From assembly GCA_910573755.1 (NCBI GenBank), contig CAJTBO010000004.1, forward strand, positions 62,001-126,000: a stretch of DNA of 64,000 bases, written 5' to 3'. Position numbers and translations under genes: made by a program. Positions 1-7,510 of the stretch are shown here, one piece after another. A model generated the notes under the pieces. That model ran no database searches, had not been told where the DNA came from, and saw nothing but the letters and a program-made list of their open reading frames with translations. This DNA is from Lachnospiraceae bacterium. Its GTDB lineage: Bacteria; Bacillota; Clostridia; Lachnospirales; Lachnospiraceae. How positions within the stretch are numbered: position 1 is the first letter of the stretch; every line of letters begins with the position of its first letter.

Positions 1-2421
1 CGTGGAATACTTTGAGCCATGATGCGCCACCTTCAGCACCGTAAGCGGCTCTCTTCCCTCCAGTTCCAAAAGCAGTTCATCTTCCGACGCTCCGGTCACA
101 TCCCCCGTCAGCAGCATGCGGAATTCTTCATATTCCATATAAAGTACGATCGATATTTCATTGACCTCATCAGTCATAATTTCCTTTTCAGGACCGAGAC
201 AGGTAAATTTCAGTTTTTTATCCTCCAGAACATCCCCTCTCCCGATATAGTAAACCGGAATTCCGTATGCCGCCGCCTGTCGTCTCAGTTCCAGAAGCTT
301 TCCCTCTTTGATTTCCTGTGATGCATCCGGCAGGATCAGGCTGTTTATCTTTACCCCGTAGCCTGACTGTTCCATCAGTTCCAGAACCCCGGATATATGG
401 TCCTCGTCCGGATGGGTCAGAAAGACCGCTTCCAACTCCCCGATCCCCTCGCTCTCCAAAAAAGGCAGTATCTGATATTTTCCAACTTTTGACTTACTGG
501 TGGAACCGCCGTCCACCATATAGCAGTTTCCGTTTTCTCCCCGCATGACAATACAGTCCCCCTGTCCCACATCCAGAAATGTAACCGTAAATCCACTAAA
601 AGGACGCTGCACAAGCAGCCAGATCATTCCCAGCACAAGCAGCCATTGACCGACCGCAGGTATTGCAAAAGCGATAATCCCTGCTTTCCCGTTTCCGCCC
701 TTTGCCGTTTCTTTTCCCGCTCCGCACCGGTTCTCTTCTTCGCTGTTTCTGCTCAGCCTTTTTAAGCCCTCTTTTGTCTGCCTCTGCCGGTTCATTTCCT
801 CCTGCGTCCGGTCCCGACGTTTTATCTCCTCTCGCATCAATCCCTGACGTTTTATCCCCTCTTGTATCCGGCCCTGACGTTTCAGCCCCTCCTCCCGGCT
901 CCGCCACTTCAAATTCTCCCGTACCCGACAGTCCCATATAACAAGAAAGAACAAAATACCATAATAAACTGCAATCTGCCAGACCTCAGGCTTTCCGCCG
1001 ACCTTTATGCCGTTTGGCAGTTTCAGCGCCAGATTACAGACAGTTTCATAAAACCATAAGATCACTCTGTCCGGTACTCCCATAAAACCTGCCGCCGCGG
1101 GCAGGAAAAAACCAAAGATCAGAGAGACTATCCCGAATCCCAATACAAAACCCGCCAACGGGATCACAAACAGATTTAAAAGAAGCGAATAGACCGGATA
1201 CACATAATAGAAGGTAAGCAGAACCGGCAGTGTGGCAAGAGTTATCGCTGTGCTCAGATAACATCCTTCCCTGACCAATCCCGCCGCCTTATACCCTGCC
1301 TTTTTTAATTCTGCCTTCTCAAATTCTGCCTTTTTCCGTTCTGCTTTCTTATGCCCTGCCTTTTTCTGTCCTGCTTCCCTATGTCCTGCTTCCTTATGTC
1401 CTGCTTCCTTATGTCCTGCTTCCCTATGTCCTGCTTCCTTATGTCCTGCTTCCTTATGTTCCGACACCCCTGTCATTTCTTCCAATATCTCTTTCCACCA
1501 TGGAAGCACTGTCCCTATCCCGAGCACCGCTCCGAAAGACAGTAAAAATCCGCTGTGCAGAACAAGAAGCGGGTTGCCCGCCAGCATAAGCACTGCTGCC
1601 AATGACAATGCTGTCAGCATATCGTAGGTCCTGCCGAGCAGCTCTGCCGCCAGATGCAGGGAAAACATAAAAACCGCCCGCCGGGTGGACACCCCCATTC
1701 CCGTCATAATCCCGTAGCACCACATGATCCCTATAGCCGCCGGCGCCCTCAGCCAGAGAGGAATCCTGCATTTTTTCAAAAAGCCCGACACTGCCATTCC
1801 AAGAAGGGAAATATGCAGCCCCGATATGGAAAGGATATGGATCAGCCCGTTTAACTGATACAGCTCCTTTATTTCTTCCTCCAGACCGTTTTTATCTCCC
1901 AGAAGCATCGCTTTTAAAACCGAAGCTTCTTTTTCCGGATATATTTTCTCCAGTATTTCGGAACATCTGCATCTGAATCTAAATAAAGTTTCTTTTAATG
2001 GAAAGCCGGAGCCTGATCGCTCCAGAATTTCTGTCTGATTTAATTTATAAGAAATGTTTAAGATCTGATAATACGCTTTAAGATCAAATTCCCCCGGATT
2101 GGAAGCCTCCCGAAAGAGTGCTGCCTTTCCGGAAACTCTGACGGTTTCACCGATATCGGGAAGCATCTCCCCGCCTCCCGGATCCTTCATATAACACATG
2201 ACTTGTCTGTCATTCCCCGCTTCTGCACTGCTGACATATAAAACCGGAACGCTGCTGCCGTACATGACACGGCAGTCTTTATTTTCGACCACACCGGTCA
2301 ACACTATTTTTTCTCCTTCTTCCGGCAGATAAGCCTTTTCCGGTTCCTTACCGTATACACAGCATATCACCAGCAGCACAAACACAAGAGAAAGCAGACT
2401 GAGCGGCCTTCTCATCTGCAT
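1..2421 (-). CDS. comEC: ComEC/Rec2 DNA-uptake channel, C-terminus cut by window edge
   Basis: An open frame of 807 codons runs from an ATG that directly abuts the stop of the upstream GerMN gene to the left edge of the window without a stop. ComEC forms the membrane channel through which transforming single-stranded DNA enters the cytoplasm. The translation shows a short N-terminal membrane segment, an OB-like extracellular part, the competence-domain signature 'LIHILSISGLHISLLGM' (about residues 190-210), further membrane helices, and a C-terminal metallo-beta-lactamase-like domain with 'FLDVGQGDC', 'LTHPDEDH' and, at the very edge, 'KVAHHGSKYST'. Two hydrophilic loops carry tandem repeats (annotated separately), making the protein longer than usual. 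It ends a minus-strand operon starting with comEA. Identity is secure; only the last part is missing. Confidence 0.93.
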   Translation of the reverse strand, partial: MQMRRPLSLLSLVFVLLVICCVYGKEPEKAYLPEEGEKIVLTGVVENKDCRVMYGSSVPVLYVSSAEAGNDRQVMCYMKDPGGGEMLPDIGETVRVSGKAALFREASNPGEFDLKAYYQILNISYKLNQTEILERSGSGFPLKETLFRFRCRCSEILEKIYPEKEASVLKAMLLGDKNGLEEEIKELYQLNGLIHILSISGLHISLLGMAVSGFLKKCRIPLWLRAPAAIGIMWCYGIMTGMGVSTRRAVFMFSLHLAAELLGRTYDMLTALSLAAVLMLAGNPLLVLHSGFLLSFGAVLGIGTVLPWWKEILEEMTGVSEHKEAGHKEAGHREAGHKEAGHKEAGHREAGQKKAGHKKAERKKAEFEKAELKKAGYKAAGLVREGCYLSTAITLATLPVLLTFYYVYPVYSLLLNLFVIPLAGFVLGFGIVSLIFGFFLPAAAGFMGVPDRVILWFYETVCNLALKLPNGIKVGGKPEVWQIAVYYGILFFLVIWDCRVRENLKWRSREEGLKRQGRIQEGIKRQGLMREEIKRRDRTQEEMNRQRQTKEGLKRLSRNSEEENRCGAGKETAKGGNGKAGIIAFAIPAVGQWLLVLGMIWLLVQRPFSGFTVTFLDVGQGDCIVMRGENGNCYMVDGGSTSKSKVGKYQILPFLESEGIGELEAVFLTHPDEDHISGVLELMEQSGYGVKINSLILPDASQEIKEGKLLELRRQAAAYGIPVYYIGRGDVLEDKKLKFTCLGPEKEIMTDEVNEISIVLYMEYEEFRMLLTGDVTGASEDELLLELEGREPLTVLKVAHHGSKYST
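755..900 (-). repeat. 30-bp tandem repeat inside comEC (charged loop)
   Basis: Four to five imperfect 30-bp units encode a 10-residue repeat of the type EGLKRQGRIQ / EGIKRQGLMR / EEIKRRDRTQ / EEMNRQRQTK. They sit in a cytosolic, highly charged loop between the last channel helices and the beta-lactamase-like domain. The frame is kept through all units. Confidence 0.8.
1290..1458 (-). repeat. 15-bp tandem repeat inside comEC (KEAGH repeat)
   Basis: About eleven 15-bp units encode pentapeptides: near-identical KEAGH/REAGH copies at the high-coordinate end, decaying to KKAGH, KKAER, FEKAE and LKKAG. The repeat lies in a hydrophilic loop between two membrane segments of the competence domain. 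The unit length is a multiple of three, so copy-number change would not break the frame. Confidence 0.88.
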
Positions 2422-3363
2422 TTACTCATTCTCCTCTATAATATCCAAATCTCTCTCAAATACCGTAGTCAGGCTGACACTGTCCCGGAATGTAACGTCC
2501 GTGTTGCCGTCGATGGAAATCTGCACCTTATTTACTCCCGGCAGTTCCACCAGCGAATTCACGATTGAATACAGAGCAACCTGAGATGTCACATCATAAA
2601 CCGGCGTTAAGAACTCCTCACTCAGATTGACATAACAGACTCTGTCCCGGACAGTCACACTCAGAATCGTTACCGCCGGATTAACCGTAGGATAGCCTGC
2701 CTCATAGCCGGCGATATCATCCTGCCGGGGCCCCTTGATCAGCTCTTCCACTACCTGCTGTTCCATGGAAATATTACTGTTATAGATCACATTCCTGCTC
2801 ACCTCTGTCAGCGCATCGCCTGTCTCATTGGCAAAATAAAGCCTGAATTCCGTATCCACATAGGCGTTGATCTCCGTCCCCGCATTATCAATAAAGGAAT
2901 CCGCCGTCATTGCACCTACCGGTATACCGATAGCATCCACCAACGCCTCCCCCTGCACGGAAAACGTAACCGTATCAATCCCGTTTATCTGCGTCACCGT
3001 CCGCACCACCGCCGCTCTGCCAAGCACCTCGACAATGTGCCCCTGCTTTGCATAATCCTCGCTGAAATCCAGATTTACCTGCCCCTCATTCAACGCATAA
3101 CCCTGATAGGAATCAGACAGCGGCGAAAGATATTCCGGCCTGTCCGACGTATCCTTCAAAAGCCCGATAAACTCCTGCAGCAGTTCCTCTTTATCTTCCG
3201 ATGAAGTATCTGTCACATATTCTTCGGAAACCACACGGGTTCCCTCTTTATTTACATAATAAATTTGATAACTGTAACTGCCCTCCTGCTTTCCCCTGCC
3301 GCAGGCACACAGCCCTGCCGTAACAAGCAGCACGACGACAGCCAAGATCATTCTTTTTTTCAT
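2422..3363 (-). CDS. GerMN-domain lipoprotein
   Basis: 313 residues. The N-terminus is a lipoprotein signal (MKKR, hydrophobic stretch, lipobox LCAC with the lipidated Cys near residue 21). The rest is two GerMN modules: one around 'FIGLLKDTSD...LNEGQVNLDFSEDY' and one around 'VEELIKGPRQ...CYVNLSEEF', as in Bacillus GerM and in lipoproteins next to LytS/PhoR-type kinases. GerM itself acts in spore envelope and germination; the role here is unknown. It lies 6 bp after the sensor kinase gene and its stop touches the comEC start, so it is translationally coupled to both. Likely an envelope-exposed partner or sensor for the adjacent two-component pair. Confidence 0.82.
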   Translation of the reverse strand: MKKRMILAVVVLLVTAGLCACGRGKQEGSYSYQIYYVNKEGTRVVSEEYVTDTSSEDKEELLQEFIGLLKDTSDRPEYLSPLSDSYQGYALNEGQVNLDFSEDYAKQGHIVEVLGRAAVVRTVTQINGIDTVTFSVQGEALVDAIGIPVGAMTADSFIDNAGTEINAYVDTEFRLYFANETGDALTEVSRNVIYNSNISMEQQVVEELIKGPRQDDIAGYEAGYPTVNPAVTILSVTVRDRVCYVNLSEEFLTPVYDVTSQVALYSIVNSLVELPGVNKVQISIDGNTDVTFRDSVSLTTVFERDLDIIEENE

Positions 3364-3369
3364 ATTGCA

Positions 3370-4848
3370 TTACCCTTTATACGTGAGCGGTATCTTTACG
3401 ATAAAAGTCGTCCCTTCGTCGGGTATACTCTCCAGCTGAATGGAACCCCTGTGCATCAAAACCGCACTCCTTGTAATCGCAAGCCCGAGGCCTGTTCCGC
3501 CGATCTCCCGGGAATGGGATTTATCCACCCGGTAAAATCTTTCATAAATATGGGCGACCGACTCCTTCGGAATCCCGATACCGGAATCACTGACAGTCAA
3601 TGTAAAGAACTGATGATCCGCATCCAGCACCACCTTGACCCAGCCGTTTTCCTTATTATACTTTATAGCATTTTCCACAAGGTTGGAGATCACAAGAGAT
3701 ATCTTCACCTCATCCACCGTCGCCTTGACCGGGCGGATGCTCTCAAAAGTCACCTCAATATCCCGTTTTCTCGCAATAGGCCGCAGACGCTTTAATATCA
3801 CCTCCGTCAGCTCATTCATGCTGACTTCCGTGATATTCATATCCGTCACCTTTTTATCCATCTTCATCAGAGACAACAAGTCTGTGATGATCTTGTTCTC
3901 CCGGTCAATTTCCTTCGCGATATCCTCCATAAACTCCCTGTACAGCTCCACCGGCACATCTTCCTGCGCAAGCAGGGAATCCGCCAGCACTTTCATGGAA
4001 GTGATCGGTGTCTTCAGCTCATGTGAGACGTTTGACACAAACTCCTGCCTTGACTCATCCAGCACCTTCATCCTGCTGAGCAGTTTATTAAAGGCATCAA
4101 TGATATGTACCGTCTCGGCGTAATCCGGCACACTGATCGCCTGATCGGAAAATCCCTCCGATACCTCATTGATCGCCAGCGTAACCCTGTTTAACGGATT
4201 TACCATGAAATTTGCCAGAAGCAGCGCGAATCCCAGAATGATCAGCAGCATAATAAGCATAAGTATATTCGCCTTATTGCTCAAGATGTCCATCGTCTTA
4301 TGGATCGTATCACAGGAAATGCCGATCAGCATCACACCCCTGACTACCTCTTTTACCTCCTCCGCCCCCGCTTCCGGCTCTCCGATGCCGACCTTCTCCG
4401 AAATGGGGATCGTCATCTCGATATAGCCCAGTTCCGCGTCATAATTGGACATGCTCTCCCCTCTGAAGCATTTTACCACTTCTTCGGATATGATCGTTTT
4501 CCCTTCGCTGATGCCATAGGTATCCTTTATAACCTTCAGATTTCCGGAAATGATCAGAACGCGCCCGCCATACAGATTGGAAAGCTGCTCTAATTCCGCA
4601 TTGATAACAGGAGAGGAGGTATCCTGCAGATAATTGTAGGTGATCAGATGATCGGCTAAGATCCTGAGCTGTGCCTGCACTTCCGAACTCCGCACCGAGA
4701 TGGCGCGGGCCTCGTAGCTCTGTAAGATGCCATACTGCATACAGCAGCCGGGAATAATCCCAGCCAGCAGTATCAGTATGAAAATTCTTGATTTCAGGCT
4801 TCTTAAAGATCTGATTTTTGATTTGAAGTCATCCCAACGATAAAACAT
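3370..4848 (-). CDS. Membrane sensor histidine kinase (PhoR/VicK type)
   Basis: 492 residues from the ATG at 4848; the frame opens further upstream but overlaps the response regulator, and an AGGAG element sits between that regulator's stop and this start. Order: N-terminal transmembrane helix (about 18-38), an extracytoplasmic sensor domain of roughly 140 residues, a second helix (about 195-215), HAMP ('NPLNRVTLAINEVSEGF'), HisKA with the phospho-accepting His in 'FVSNVSHELKTPI', and HATPase_c with N box, 'DSGIGIP' and 'GTGLGLAI'. It autophosphorylates and passes phosphate to the response regulator encoded just upstream. Signal unknown. Confidence 0.92.
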   Translation of the reverse strand: MFYRWDDFKSKIRSLRSLKSRIFILILLAGIIPGCCMQYGILQSYEARAISVRSSEVQAQLRILADHLITYNYLQDTSSPVINAELEQLSNLYGGRVLIISGNLKVIKDTYGISEGKTIISEEVVKCFRGESMSNYDAELGYIEMTIPISEKVGIGEPEAGAEEVKEVVRGVMLIGISCDTIHKTMDILSNKANILMLIMLLIILGFALLLANFMVNPLNRVTLAINEVSEGFSDQAISVPDYAETVHIIDAFNKLLSRMKVLDESRQEFVSNVSHELKTPITSMKVLADSLLAQEDVPVELYREFMEDIAKEIDRENKIITDLLSLMKMDKKVTDMNITEVSMNELTEVILKRLRPIARKRDIEVTFESIRPVKATVDEVKISLVISNLVENAIKYNKENGWVKVVLDADHQFFTLTVSDSGIGIPKESVAHIYERFYRVDKSHSREIGGTGLGLAITRSAVLMHRGSIQLESIPDEGTTFIVKIPLTYKG

Positions 4849-4867
4849 CCGCTTGTTTCCCTGCTCC

Positions 4868-5557
4868 TTACTCTTTGAAGTAGTAGCCCACGCCCCACTT
4901 GGTCTGCACAAACTTTGGCTCGCTGGGACTGTTTTCTATTTTCTCGCGCAGACGCCTTACATGCACATCCACAGTCCGCACATCTCCCGGATAATCCACT
5001 CCCCAGACAGCTTTCAGCAGATTCTCCCTGCTGTACACCTTGCCCGGATTTGACATCAGAAGTTCCAGCACCTCAAACTCTTTGGATGTCAGATTGATCT
5101 CCCGGTCTCCGATATATACCCGGCGGTCTTCCCGGTTCACCCGCATATCACCGCTTTCCAGCATCGCACTTTTATCGTCTTTAACATCCTTCGGCGCAGT
5201 CCGGCGCATAATGGCTTTCAGCCGTGCCTTTACTTCGAGAATGTTAAAGGGCTTCGTGATATAATCGTCCGCACCGTACTCCAGTCCCAGAATCTTATCC
5301 ATATCATCGCCCTTTGCGGTCAGCATCACCACCGGCACGCCGGAAAATTCCCGGATCTGCTGACAGACCTCAACCCCGGTCAGCTTCGGCAGCATCACAT
5401 CCAGCAATATAATGTCATATGTATTATTCCTTGCCTTTTCCAGCGCTTCCTCGCCGTCGTAGGCACAGTCCACTTCCATACCGTCCTGTTCCAAACTGAA
5501 CCGGATCCCTTTTACGATCAGTTTTTCATCGTCTACAACCAAAACCTTCTTCGCCAT
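4868..5557 (-). CDS. OmpR/PhoB-family response regulator
   Basis: 229 residues from the ATG at 5557, which gives the canonical start MAKKVLVVDDEK; the longer open frame upstream is repeat-containing leader. Receiver domain residues 1-120 with acidic pocket DDE, phospho-Asp in 'YDIILLDVMLP', Thr in 'MLTAKG' and Lys in 'YITKPFN'; winged-helix DNA-binding domain at the C-terminus ending 'TKWGVGYYFKE'. A DNA-binding partner of the sensor kinase that follows 19 bp downstream. Resembles WalR/PhoP-type regulators, but the target genes cannot be told from the sequence. Confidence 0.93.
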   Translation of the reverse strand: MAKKVLVVDDEKLIVKGIRFSLEQDGMEVDCAYDGEEALEKARNNTYDIILLDVMLPKLTGVEVCQQIREFSGVPVVMLTAKGDDMDKILGLEYGADDYITKPFNILEVKARLKAIMRRTAPKDVKDDKSAMLESGDMRVNREDRRVYIGDREINLTSKEFEVLELLMSNPGKVYSRENLLKAVWGVDYPGDVRTVDVHVRRLREKIENSPSEPKFVQTKWGVGYYFKE

Positions 5558-5639
5558 ATCCTGCCTCTCATATTCATTATGTCTCAGCGACAGTTCGATC
5601 TTTGCCGGATCTCTGTCTCTCCTGCCGTAAATCGTTTTC

Positions 5640-5770
5640 TGCTTCCTTCTGTCTCTCCGAATCCGCCGCAGATGCACTCTGCGGGCTCCTTTATCTGCCT
5701 CAGATGCATTCCGCATTCTCTCTTTATCCGCTTCAGGCGTACTCCGCAGGCTCCCTCTATCCGTCCCCGC
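5640..5770 (-). repeat. Degenerate ~33-bp repeats in comEA-response regulator intercistronic gap
   Basis: The 219-bp gap between the comEA stop and the response-regulator start holds about three imperfect 33-bp units (plus strand, each starting near GCAGATGCA/TCAGATGCA/TCAGGCGTA). A 63-codon frame crosses them (5584-5775) but encodes only repeated RIK/CG residues. One unit includes GTGCATCTGCGGCGG, close to the 3' motif of the intercistronic hairpin family seen at 9 kb and 61 kb. Confidence 0.5.
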
Positions 5771-5776
5771 GCCATC

Positions 5777-6679
5777 CTACTCTACGGTCAGATATTCCTC
5801 CATCCTTGCGTACATTTTCTCTCCTATGCCGGAAACCTGCATGATATCCTCTTTCTTCTGAAAACCGCCCTGTTTCTCCCTGTACTCAATGATCGCCTTC
5901 GCACGCCCTTCTCCGATACCGGGCAGCGCACAGAGCCCCGCCATATCTGCCGTGTTGATATTGACAAGTCCGCCTCCGGCACTTTCAGCGCTTTCCTTCT
6001 CTGCCGCAGGCGCTTCCGGAACCGTATAATAATGATGCTCCGTTTCTTTGCCGCTTTCACCGGACTGTCCGCTTTTATATTCCGCCGTCTCTCTCTCCCG
6101 GATCACCTGCAAGGTCGGGATCTCCAGTCTGCTCCCGTCCGCAAGAAGCGCCGCCATGTTCAGATAATCCTGACAGGCATCCTCCGAAAAACCGCCTGCC
6201 GCCTCCACCGCCTCATAAAAACGGCTTCCCTCCGGCATCCCGTAAACTCCCGGCTTTACCACAGCGCCGCAGACATGGACATAAATCATTTCCGTTTCTT
6301 CCGCATTGCCTGCTGCAGCCATCTGCCCCGTGCCCTGTGCATCCGCACTGCCGCTCTCTGCTCCTGCGCTTTTGCCTGCACCTTCGTCCGCGCCCTCTCC
6401 GGTTTCCCCGGCGGCTTTATCCGCGGCGCCTGCTTCTGCATCCCCGCCGCTGTCCGAAGTGTTTTCCGCAGCGTTCCCGCCGTCCTGTTTCCCGTCTGCT
6501 TCCCCGTCACTCTCCGTACCGGGAAAAGCACCGGTGCCCTCCTGCCTCAGTTCGGAAAGCAGCCTGCTGTCAGTTCCGCAGCCCGCCAACAGGCACACAA
6601 CGCCCAGAAAGCATGCCGCTGCCAATAAGCCTGTCCGCAGGCTTTCTTCCAATCGTATTATCTTATGTTGTAATTTCAT
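5777..6679 (-). CDS. comEA: ComEA DNA receptor (SLBB + helix-hairpin-helix)
   Basis: 300 residues from the ATG at 6679, preceded by AAAGGA; an upstream open extension lacks coding character. The N-terminus is a lipoprotein/anchor signal ending in the lipobox LAGC, then a long Ala/Gly/Glu-rich linker (about residues 40-125), an SLBB domain ('IYVHVCGAVVKPGVYGM'), a second short linker and a C-terminal tandem helix-hairpin-helix domain ('VNINTADMAGLCALPGIGEGRAKAI' region). ComEA binds incoming double-stranded DNA at the cell surface and hands it to ComEC. First gene of the minus-strand competence operon. Confidence 0.93.
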   Translation of the reverse strand: MKLQHKIIRLEESLRTGLLAAACFLGVVCLLAGCGTDSRLLSELRQEGTGAFPGTESDGEADGKQDGGNAAENTSDSGGDAEAGAADKAAGETGEGADEGAGKSAGAESGSADAQGTGQMAAAGNAEETEMIYVHVCGAVVKPGVYGMPEGSRFYEAVEAAGGFSEDACQDYLNMAALLADGSRLEIPTLQVIRERETAEYKSGQSGESGKETEHHYYTVPEAPAAEKESAESAGGGLVNINTADMAGLCALPGIGEGRAKAIIEYREKQGGFQKKEDIMQVSGIGEKMYARMEEYLTVE

Positions 6680-6852
6680 TCTTTTTCCTTTCCGCATTTT
6701 CGCTGTAAGGGAAATGTACAATATCAAACCTGTCATGCCTTTTATTTCATCTTGCACAATTCCCGCTTTACGTTTCATGCCCTGATTGGACATTCTGATC
6801 TCTCTGCGGAAAAGAAGCCCCTCCGCCGCAGCCCGAAACCGCAGCATAAATT

Positions 6853-6881
6853 TATTGTATGTCAAAGCCCGCTTTTTTACA
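6853..6881 (-). promoter_or_regulatory. Sigma-A-type promoter for the comEA operon
   Basis: On the minus strand TTGTAA and TACAAT are separated by exactly 17 bp, about 170 bp upstream of the comEA start and immediately after the end of the DMT gene. This would give comEA its own transcript with a long leader. Confidence 0.55.
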
Positions 6882-6887
6882 AGTGCT

Positions 6888-7316
6888 TTATTCCCATTTG
6901 AAAATAATAATTCCGACAATGGCAAGCGCCATCCCGATCATCTTCTTAAACTCAAACTGCTGCTTTTCCGCGCCGAAAATACCAAACAGCTCGATCAGAT
7001 AAGCCACCAGGATCTGCGCCACAACAATAAACAGCACCGCTTTGGCAGGCCCTAAACTTTTCATGCTCTGGATCACCGTCCAGGTAATCGCAGCCCCCAT
7101 CACGCCGCCAAGAAGCATATACTTCGGCTCTACCTTTGCCAGTTCCATAAAAGAATGCCGCTCCATCGCCGCCCATGCCCCAAGACAGACAAGCAGCGCC
7201 GTAAACTGTACGAAGGCATTGGCGGTCCATACCCCCGTCTGGTCTGTCACTTTCGTATTAAAAACACCCTGAATGCTCATCAGGGCGCCTGAAATGACCG
7301 CAATAATCATACCCAT
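6888..7316 (-). CDS. DMT-superfamily exporter, YdcZ/DUF606 type
   Basis: 142 residues with four to five hydrophobic helices: 1-20, 33-52, 66-86, 90-110 and 122-140. Sequence features such as 'ISGALMSIQGVFNTKV' at the N-terminus and 'GMALAIVGIIIFKWE' at the C-terminus match the half-size DMT transporters of the YdcZ/DUF606 family, which work as dimers in the membrane. Substrate unknown. The start codon lies in one arm of a perfect 14-bp inverted repeat (see separate entry), which suggests translational control. No functional partner is adjacent. Confidence 0.8.
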   Translation of the reverse strand: MGMIIAVISGALMSIQGVFNTKVTDQTGVWTANAFVQFTALLVCLGAWAAMERHSFMELAKVEPKYMLLGGVMGAAITWTVIQSMKSLGPAKAVLFIVVAQILVAYLIELFGIFGAEKQQFEFKKMIGMALAIVGIIIFKWE

Positions 7317-7363
7317 ACTGAAAATCCCCCTTTTCTTTGTTTCACAGTTATTTTCAGTATGGG
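7312..7363 (-). promoter_or_regulatory. Start-codon hairpin (14-bp perfect inverted repeat) of the YdcZ-type gene
   Basis: CCCATACTGAAAAT at 7312-7325 is repeated in inverse orientation at 7350-7363 with a 24-nt spacer. In the minus-strand transcript the second arm contains the AUG (7316) and the GGGGG ribosome-binding tract sits at the edge of the loop. The hairpin would sequester the start codon. A TATAAT at 7399-7404 (minus) could be the -10 box. Confidence 0.7.
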
Positions 7364-7445
7364 CAGTTTTTATAATTCTATTCCGCTATTGATCCCATAT
7401 TATACCCATCATATCCCGCCCCAAAAATGACAGCGGATTATAAAC

Positions 7446-7492
7446 AAAAATCAGGCAAGCCCTCCCCGCATGGAAAACTCTCCTGATTTTTT
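7446..7492 (-). terminator. Intrinsic terminator after the solute-binding protein gene
   Basis: AAAAATCAGG and CCTGATTTTT form a 10-bp stem with flanking T/A tracts, so it can act in both directions. It lies 19 bp past the stop of the minus-strand gene at 7511 and ends the arginine/solute-binding transcript. Confidence 0.8.
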
Positions 7493-7510
7493 ATTATTGC
7501 CCGTCTCCGC

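Noticed and set aside
1365-1460. CRISPR array suggested by regular short repeats
   Set aside because: The 15-bp units are contiguous without spacers and lie in frame within comEC. The 108-bp and 36-bp arrays are also spacerless.
417-1771. Several short minus-strand frames suggesting that comEC is broken
   Set aside because: They are in other frames. The true frame from the ATG at 2421 is open to the left window edge and contains the expected ComEC motifs in order.
5584-5775. 63-codon gene between comEA and the response regulator
   Set aside because: The frame merely translates the degenerate 33-bp repeats and has no ribosome site of its own beyond the overlapping comEA end.
5579-6628. Long plus-strand frame (349 codons) opposite comEA
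   Set aside because: Shadow of the Ala/Gly/Glu-rich comEA linker; Arg/Leu/Ser/Cys-rich with no ribosome site or domain.
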